DNA of 10,679 nucleotides from Rhodobacterales bacterium UBA7416 (GTDB lineage: Bacteria > Pseudomonadota > Alphaproteobacteria > Rhodobacterales > Rhodobacteraceae), in contig DKMK01000008.1 in NCBI GenBank assembly GCA_002469545.1, forward strand, positions 1-10,679, read 5' to 3'. Shown here piece after piece: positions 6,924 through 10,679 of the stretch (the stretch's first letter is position 1; each line of letters opens with the position of its first letter). Made by a program: the position numbers and the translations under genes. The notes under the pieces are model-generated. The model was not told where the DNA came from. It ran no database searches and was given only the letters and a program-made list of their open reading frames with translations.

Positions 6924-7183
6924 CGATTTTCCTTTGGAACTATTTGTCAAATAAATACAAAAGGCATCCCCCGCTTTGGGTTCTACCTCGTCTTCAAATG
7001 GCTTTATAATTCTCCGGAATTAAGAAAATTTGACGGCGGCGTACGCTGACTAAAAACGAAATTGTCTGGAAATTGTGGCTGAAACATCAATTCATACGAT
7101 AAATACACCTCAAAACGTGCGTTCCCTTGCATTTTGGTGTATTTTTCCTAGGTGTAGTAAAGAGTTTAAGCAAAGGGAAAAAA
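6924..7183. promoter_or_regulatory. Divergent intergenic region with GGTGTA half-sites
   Basis: These 260 bases separate the divergent beta-helix and small membrane protein genes and should hold both promoters. GGTGTA occurs at 7136-7141 and 7151-7156 (15-base step), and its inverse TACACC at 7104-7109. The inverse copy plus AAAA can pair with TTTTGGTGTA as an imperfect 10-base-pair stem with a 2-base bulge. A smaller palindrome, TAATTC-TCCG-GAATTA, lies at 7007-7022. TTGCAT (7127-7132) with TAGGTG 16 bases on is a possible but weak promoter for the plus-strand gene. Nothing here is a convincing sigma-70 site. Confidence 0.35.
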
Positions 7184-7573
7184 ATGCTTTTTAATCTTAT
7201 CATCGGCGTGCTTGCGGGCTACGCCACGCGCTATATCGAAACACCACTTGGTGCTATGCTTACGGGCAAATACGAAATGTCAAAACCAGACCTAAGGGTA
7301 CTGACGTTCGTTTTGTTGCTTTTGGCGGCGTCCATCCTAATCAGTATTGGCGGTCGCGATGGAATGCCATTCGTTCTACTCGTTGGTGGCGGCATCGGGA
7401 TATTTTTCCAATACCTCCTAAGTATCGGCAAGGATCAATACGCCGTTCAAAAAACAAAAATGGACGAACGCAAAGCATCCGCTGGCGGCTCTCAACCTGT
7501 TGAACCACGCGTGACACCAGCCGCAAAAAAACCGGCAGCTAAAAAAGCGCCGGTTTCTAAGAAAAAACCTTAA
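7184..7573 (+). CDS. Small membrane protein with Lys/Ala/Pro-rich C-terminal tail
   Basis: The 129-aa product has a short hydrophobic N-terminal segment (residues 2-13, LFNLIIGVLAGYA) and two clear transmembrane helices (about 39-56, VLTFVLLLLAASILISIG, and 60-80, rich in Gly). It ends in a soluble tail of about 45 residues, with residues 111-129 built from Lys, Ala and Pro (AAKKPAAKKAPVSKKKP) like histone H1-type tails. Small proteins starting MLxNLIIG.LAG are familiar in Rhodobacterales but have no known function. AAAGGGA lies 5 bases before the ATG at 7184. The open frame continues upstream to 7127, but that part lacks a ribosome binding site and would extend into the GGTGTA region. The gene is divergent from the beta-helix gene, ends at a strong terminator, and so is likely monocistronic. 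Confidence 0.8.
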   Translation: MLFNLIIGVLAGYATRYIETPLGAMLTGKYEMSKPDLRVLTFVLLLLAASILISIGGRDGMPFVLLVGGGIGIFFQYLLSIGKDQYAVQKTKMDERKASAGGSQPVEPRVTPAAKKPAAKKAPVSKKKP

Positions 7574-7577
7574 TACC

Positions 7578-7610
7578 AATAGGGGCTGAAATCACAGCCC
7601 CTATTTATTT
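7578..7610. terminator. Rho-independent terminator shared by two convergent genes
   Basis: AATAGGGGCTG (7578-7588) pairs perfectly with CAGCCCCTATT (7595-7605) around a 6-base loop, giving an 11-base-pair stem with a GC-rich core. On the plus strand the T-rich TATTTATTT follows, so it terminates the small membrane protein gene. It starts 4 bases after that stop and 4 bases before the end of the beta-oxidation gene on the other strand. On the minus strand the same stem is followed by TATT and is probably a weaker terminator for the fad operon. Confidence 0.92.
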
Positions 7611-9813
7611 ACGCAGCATCTTTGGCCTTGGGGCCAAATTTGCCGTAAAATGTCTCACCTGAATCCGCCAACTCGCGCAACAATGCAGGCGTTGTAAATC
7701 TTTCGCCAAACTTGGCGGTAAGATCATCACAGATTGCCACAGCATGTTCGGCACCGATCATATCAAGCCAGCTAAACGGCCCACCTGACCAAGGCTGGAA
7801 TCCCCAACCCAAAATTGCGCCGACATCACCTTCACGAATATCCTCCAGAACACCCTCTTCAAATGAACGCACGGCCTCCAATACTTGTGCCATTGCCAAA
7901 CGATGCTTCACTTCTGTGATATCTGGCTGTTCATCCGCAACAGGCCACTGTGAACGTAAACCTTCCCAAATACCTGTACGCTTGCCCTTTTCATCATAGT
8001 CGTAAAAGCCCTTGTTATTTTTACGCCCCATGCGGTCATCATTGAACATTTTCTCAACGATATCGTCTGCCGCGCTATACGGATATGCGTCACCCATTGC
8101 ATTTTGTGTGGCCTTCATAATCTTCATCGACAGATCAATTGAAACCTCATCTGCCAATTGCAACGGCCCAACGGGCATCCCCATCAGCTTAGCAACGTTA
8201 TCAACCATTGCAGGCTCGACACCTTCGTCCAGCATACGAATGCCTTCATTCACGTATGGTAAGATACAACGGTTCGCATAAAAGAAACGCGCATCATTTA
8301 CCACAATTGGTGTCTTTTTAATCTGACGTACAAAATCCAACGCTTTGGCGACTGCCTCATCGCCTGTTTTCTCGCCTTTGATGATCTCAACCAAGTTCAT
8401 TAGATGAACAGGACTAAAGAAATGAATGCCAATGTAACGGCTGTCATCACGGCTAGCCTTTGCCAATTCAGTGATTGGCAATGTCGATGTATTCGTTGCA
8501 AAAATTGCATCCTCAGAAAGCTGCGCCTCGGCCGCTTTTGTAACTGTTGCTTTGATTGCAGGGTCTTCGAAAACAGCTTCAACAATCAGATCACAGCCCT
8601 GCAAATCGGCATAGTCCGCCGTTGCAGATACATGTGAAATAATTTCAGTCGATTTCTCAGGTGTAATTTTTTTGCGCTTCACGCCTTGATCTAACAAGCC
8701 TTGGATGGTCGCTAATCCTTTGTTTGCCGCTTCTTGATCACGGTCCAACAAAACAACTTCTATGCCAACCCGCGCAGAAACAAACGCAATGCCGGCGCCC
8801 ATCATACCTGCACCCATTACGCCCAGTTTCCTGACCTTCATGTCTTTAATGCCCGCTGGGCGAACCGCGCCTTTTTCCAACGCTGTTTTATGCGTAAATA
8901 ACGTATTGATCATCGCACTTGATGACGGGTTCATCAAAACATTCGTGAACCAACGCGCCTCGATGCGGATCGCAGTATCAAACGGTACTTGCGCACCTTC
9001 ATAAATCGCAGACAACATTGCCTTGGCCGCTGGGTACACGCCCTTAGTCTTGCCATGGATCATTGCGCTGGCACCAACATAAGTCATAAACCCTGCAGGG
9101 TGATATGGCGCACCACCTGGCATCTTAAAGCCTTTCACATCCCATGGCTTAACAATATCGGCATCCGTCGCAGACTTCACCCAAGCCTTCGCGGCACTTA
9201 ATAATTCATCAGCAGGCACAACCTCATCCACCAAACCAAGTCGTTTTGCCTTGGTTGGATCGCTCAGCTTACCTTCCATCAAAATCGGTGCCGCACTCAT
9301 CATATCCATTTTACGCGATAAACGCGTCGTCCCGCCAGCACCTGGGAAAATACCAACCAAAATCTCTGGCAAACCAATCTTTGCCTTCGGATTATCAGCA
9401 GCAAAAATACGGTGGCATGCCAATGGAATTTCAAACCCAATTCCCAATGCTGTACCCGGCAACGCAGCCGCAATCGGCTTACCGCCCTTATTCTTGGCAT
9501 CCATTCCAGCACGCTCGATTTTGCGTGTGATACGGTGGAAATTCATAATCCCATCAAACAAACCCCGTGCAGGATCGTCGCCAGCCATTTCAGCCATCTT
9601 GGAAATCACATTCAGGTCCATGCCACCAGCAAAATCAGCTTTGCCAGATGTAATAACCACGCCCACAACATTTTCGTCGCCCAGCGCTTTATCCACCAAG
9701 GCATCCAATTCGGCAGTGCCCTCAAGGTTCAAAACGTTCATTGATTTGTCAGGTACATCCCACGTAATCGTGGCAATGCCGTCCGCGTCTATATCATAGT
9801 GAAAATCTGTCAT
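7609..9813 (-). CDS. fadJ: Fused enoyl-CoA hydratase / 3-hydroxyacyl-CoA dehydrogenase (beta-oxidation alpha subunit)
   Basis: This 734-aa multifunctional protein hydrates 2-enoyl-CoA and oxidises the resulting 3-hydroxyacyl-CoA with NAD+ in cytosolic fatty-acid beta-oxidation. Residues 1-200 are a crotonase domain. GIGFE with Glu128 and GLPE with Glu150 match the two catalytic glutamates of FadB, followed by GIFPGAGGTTRL. Residues 327-510 are the NAD-binding dehydrogenase domain, with GAGMMG (334-339), NTSTLPI (441-447), and the catalytic pair His464 (HFFSPVH) and Glu476 (VEIIKG). Two C-terminal dehydrogenase domains follow (residues 511-610 and about 635-725). At the domain join the usual NDxxGFF is NDARFF, with Phe in place of Gly, a variant I believe is common in related bacteria. 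AAGGA lies 9 bases before the ATG. It follows a cupin gene by 26 bases and a thiolase gene further upstream, so it is the last gene of the operon. FadB and FadJ cannot be told apart safely. The symbol reflects the FadJ-like N-terminus. Confidence 0.95.
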   Translation of the reverse strand: MTDFHYDIDADGIATITWDVPDKSMNVLNLEGTAELDALVDKALGDENVVGVVITSGKADFAGGMDLNVISKMAEMAGDDPARGLFDGIMNFHRITRKIERAGMDAKNKGGKPIAAALPGTALGIGFEIPLACHRIFAADNPKAKIGLPEILVGIFPGAGGTTRLSRKMDMMSAAPILMEGKLSDPTKAKRLGLVDEVVPADELLSAAKAWVKSATDADIVKPWDVKGFKMPGGAPYHPAGFMTYVGASAMIHGKTKGVYPAAKAMLSAIYEGAQVPFDTAIRIEARWFTNVLMNPSSSAMINTLFTHKTALEKGAVRPAGIKDMKVRKLGVMGAGMMGAGIAFVSARVGIEVVLLDRDQEAANKGLATIQGLLDQGVKRKKITPEKSTEIISHVSATADYADLQGCDLIVEAVFEDPAIKATVTKAAEAQLSEDAIFATNTSTLPITELAKASRDDSRYIGIHFFSPVHLMNLVEIIKGEKTGDEAVAKALDFVRQIKKTPIVVNDARFFYANRCILPYVNEGIRMLDEGVEPAMVDNVAKLMGMPVGPLQLADEVSIDLSMKIMKATQNAMGDAYPYSAADDIVEKMFNDDRMGRKNNKGFYDYDEKGKRTGIWEGLRSQWPVADEQPDITEVKHRLAMAQVLEAVRSFEEGVLEDIREGDVGAILGWGFQPWSGGPFSWLDMIGAEHAVAICDDLTAKFGERFTTPALLRELADSGETFYGKFGPKAKDAA

Positions 9814-9837
9814 TGTTTCGGTTCCTTATTTCAGGTT

Positions 9838-9853
9838 GATCACAAAGGTGATC
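9838..9853. other. Small hairpin across the cupin stop codon
   Basis: GATCAC (9838-9843) pairs with GTGATC (9848-9853) around 4 bases. On the minus strand, the transcribed one, the hairpin includes the cupin stop codon and lies about 10 bases before the ribosome binding site of the dehydrogenase gene. No T-run follows it in that direction. It may affect mRNA processing or translation between the two genes, or may be incidental. Confidence 0.4.
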
Positions 9854-10298
9854 CATTTTTTCGTGTAAATTCGAATGCGCCATTCGCAATATCAATTTTC
9901 ATATCGATATCGCTATAGGTCGCTGTTTCCGTGGACGCGCGCGTTCCAATAACCAAAAACCGTGCCTGCGCACCGCTTTTATTAACAAAGTGATGTCCGT
10001 TTTCGTCCCCCGCAGGGAAAGTCGCACAATCGCCAACCGTCATTGGTGTCTCGCCAAAATCATCGACCAAGATAACCTCGCCCTGACTAACCATGACGAA
10101 CTCATCTTCGTTCAAATGCCAATGGCGCAATGACGATTTCGCGTCTGCTTCCAATATCACAATATTTGCACCAAATTGCGTTAAACTACCGGCATCTCCA
10201 ACGCGCAACGAACTGCGCCCAATCATCTCTCTGGCATACTGCTCAGGATAAATTGATTCGGTTTTCAATGCGACTTTTTCAAGATCAATTTTTGGCAT
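9840..10298 (-). CDS. Cupin-domain protein within the beta-oxidation operon
   Basis: This is a 152-aa single-domain cupin. Motif 1 is HWHLNEDEF with candidate metal ligands His59, His61 and Glu66, followed by G73. Motif 2 is GD-CATFPAGDENGHHFVN with G89, P95, G97, His102 and N106. The ligand set suggests a bound divalent metal. No DNA-binding helix-turn-helix is present, so it is not one of the XRE-cupin regulators. Its ATG overlaps the thiolase stop by one base (TAATG), so translation is coupled, and the dehydrogenase gene begins 26 bases after its stop. This places its role with acyl-CoA breakdown, perhaps as a small enzyme or sensor, but the reaction is unknown. Cupins are too diverse for a firmer call. 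Confidence 0.9.
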   Translation of the reverse strand: MPKIDLEKVALKTESIYPEQYAREMIGRSSLRVGDAGSLTQFGANIVILEADAKSSLRHWHLNEDEFVMVSQGEVILVDDFGETPMTVGDCATFPAGDENGHHFVNKSGAQARFLVIGTRASTETATYSDIDMKIDIANGAFEFTRKNGSPL

Positions 10299-10679
10299 TA
10301 CACACGCTCAATAATTGTGGCCGCACCCATACCAGAACCAATACACAACGTCGCCAATCCAGTTTCCTTGTCGCTGGCTTCCAGCTCATCCAACAAGGTT
10401 CCCAATATCATCGCGCCTGTCGCACCCAATGGATGGCCCATTGCAATCGCACCACCGTTCACATTCAACTTGCCATGATCCACATTGAAATGCGTCATGA
10501 AACGCAGAACAACCGATGCAAACGCTTCGTTCACTTCGAACAGGTCGATATCGCTAATTGCCATACCACTGTCGCGCAAAATCTTCTCTGTTACTGGCAC
10601 AGGTCCAGTCAACATAATCGTTGGGTCAGTACCAATTTTGGCAGTAGAGCGAATGCGCGCGCGTGGCTTCAAACCATTC
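10298..10679 (-). CDS. fadA: Acetyl-CoA C-acyltransferase (thiolase), C-terminal part, cut by window edge
   Basis: The last 126 codons of a thiolase run in from the right edge. The frame is open to the last base, reading NGLKPRARIRSTAKIG, so the start lies outside the window. Visible catalytic features are NEAFA, GGAIAMGHPLGATGA with the catalytic His, and CIGSGMGAATIIE with the second catalytic Cys. The N-terminal nucleophile Cys is outside the window. In beta-oxidation the enzyme cleaves 3-ketoacyl-CoA with CoA to acetyl-CoA and a shortened acyl-CoA. The operon with the hydratase/dehydrogenase gene supports this role over acetoacetyl-CoA synthesis, although a biosynthetic thiolase cannot be excluded from this part alone. 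The stop codon overlaps the cupin start by one base. Confidence 0.93.
   Translation of the reverse strand, partial: NGLKPRARIRSTAKIGTDPTIMLTGPVPVTEKILRDSGMAISDIDLFEVNEAFASVVLRFMTHFNVDHGKLNVNGGAIAMGHPLGATGAMILGTLLDELEASDKETGLATLCIGSGMGAATIIERV

Noticed and set aside
6945..6950. Minus-strand TTGACA as a -35 element for the beta-helix gene
   Set aside because: A -10 at the proper distance would fall on the start codon at 6923, after the ribosome binding site, so it cannot drive the annotated gene.
8400..8637. Several open frames of 60-90 codons on the plus strand across the dehydrogenase gene
   Set aside because: They mirror the codon pattern of the strongly supported minus-strand gene and show no recognisable protein features.
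9838..9860. Plus-strand stem followed by a T-run, resembling a terminator
   Set aside because: No plus-strand transcript is expected here: the surrounding genes are all on the minus strand, and the T-run is part of the cupin coding end.

Overview
The window looks like chromosome of a marine alphaproteobacterium of the Rhodobacterales (Roseobacter type) with moderate GC content. The basis is protein similarity recognised by eye: an NDUFS4-type accessory subunit of respiratory complex I, which among bacteria is an alphaproteobacterial trait; a UvrB whose sequence closely matches Roseobacter UvrB; a YARHG-type secreted protein; and a large beta-helix protein of a type widespread in Rhodobacterales. 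No search was run.

Left part (1-1136): two small genes on the minus strand for exported proteins of unknown function (the first cut by the window edge), then about 190 bases with a tandem TGTCCCCCA motif, then a complete tRNA-Arg(TCT). The two unknown genes lie downstream of the tRNA 3' end, where genomic islands often integrate. This makes an island edge plausible, but no integrase is visible. Middle-left (1178-1857): the complex I subunit gene on the minus strand, then an unusual G-rich-loop inverted repeat and an AT-rich spacer that separates it from the divergent uvrB. Middle (1858-6923): uvrB and, 24 bases after its stop, a secreted YARHG/SH3-like protein gene. These run into a 765-aa beta-helix protein gene on the minus strand, with only 2 bases between the two stop codons. 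Right part (7184-10679): a small membrane protein with a Lys/Ala-rich tail on the plus strand, a strong terminator shared by convergent genes, and a minus-strand fatty-acid beta-oxidation operon in the order thiolase (cut by the window edge), cupin, then the fused enoyl-CoA hydratase/3-hydroxyacyl-CoA dehydrogenase.

Most genes are ordinary housekeeping genes. The points that deserve a second look are the beta-helix protein, which may be the unlinked tail fibre of a gene transfer agent (its sequence resembles what I remember of Rcc00171-type proteins); the G-rich hairpin at 1554-1613; the tandem repeat next to the tRNA 3' end; and the cupin gene translationally coupled inside the beta-oxidation operon. 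I do not see a clearly new multi-gene defence or mobile system. No CRISPR array, transposase, rRNA or replication origin is evident.
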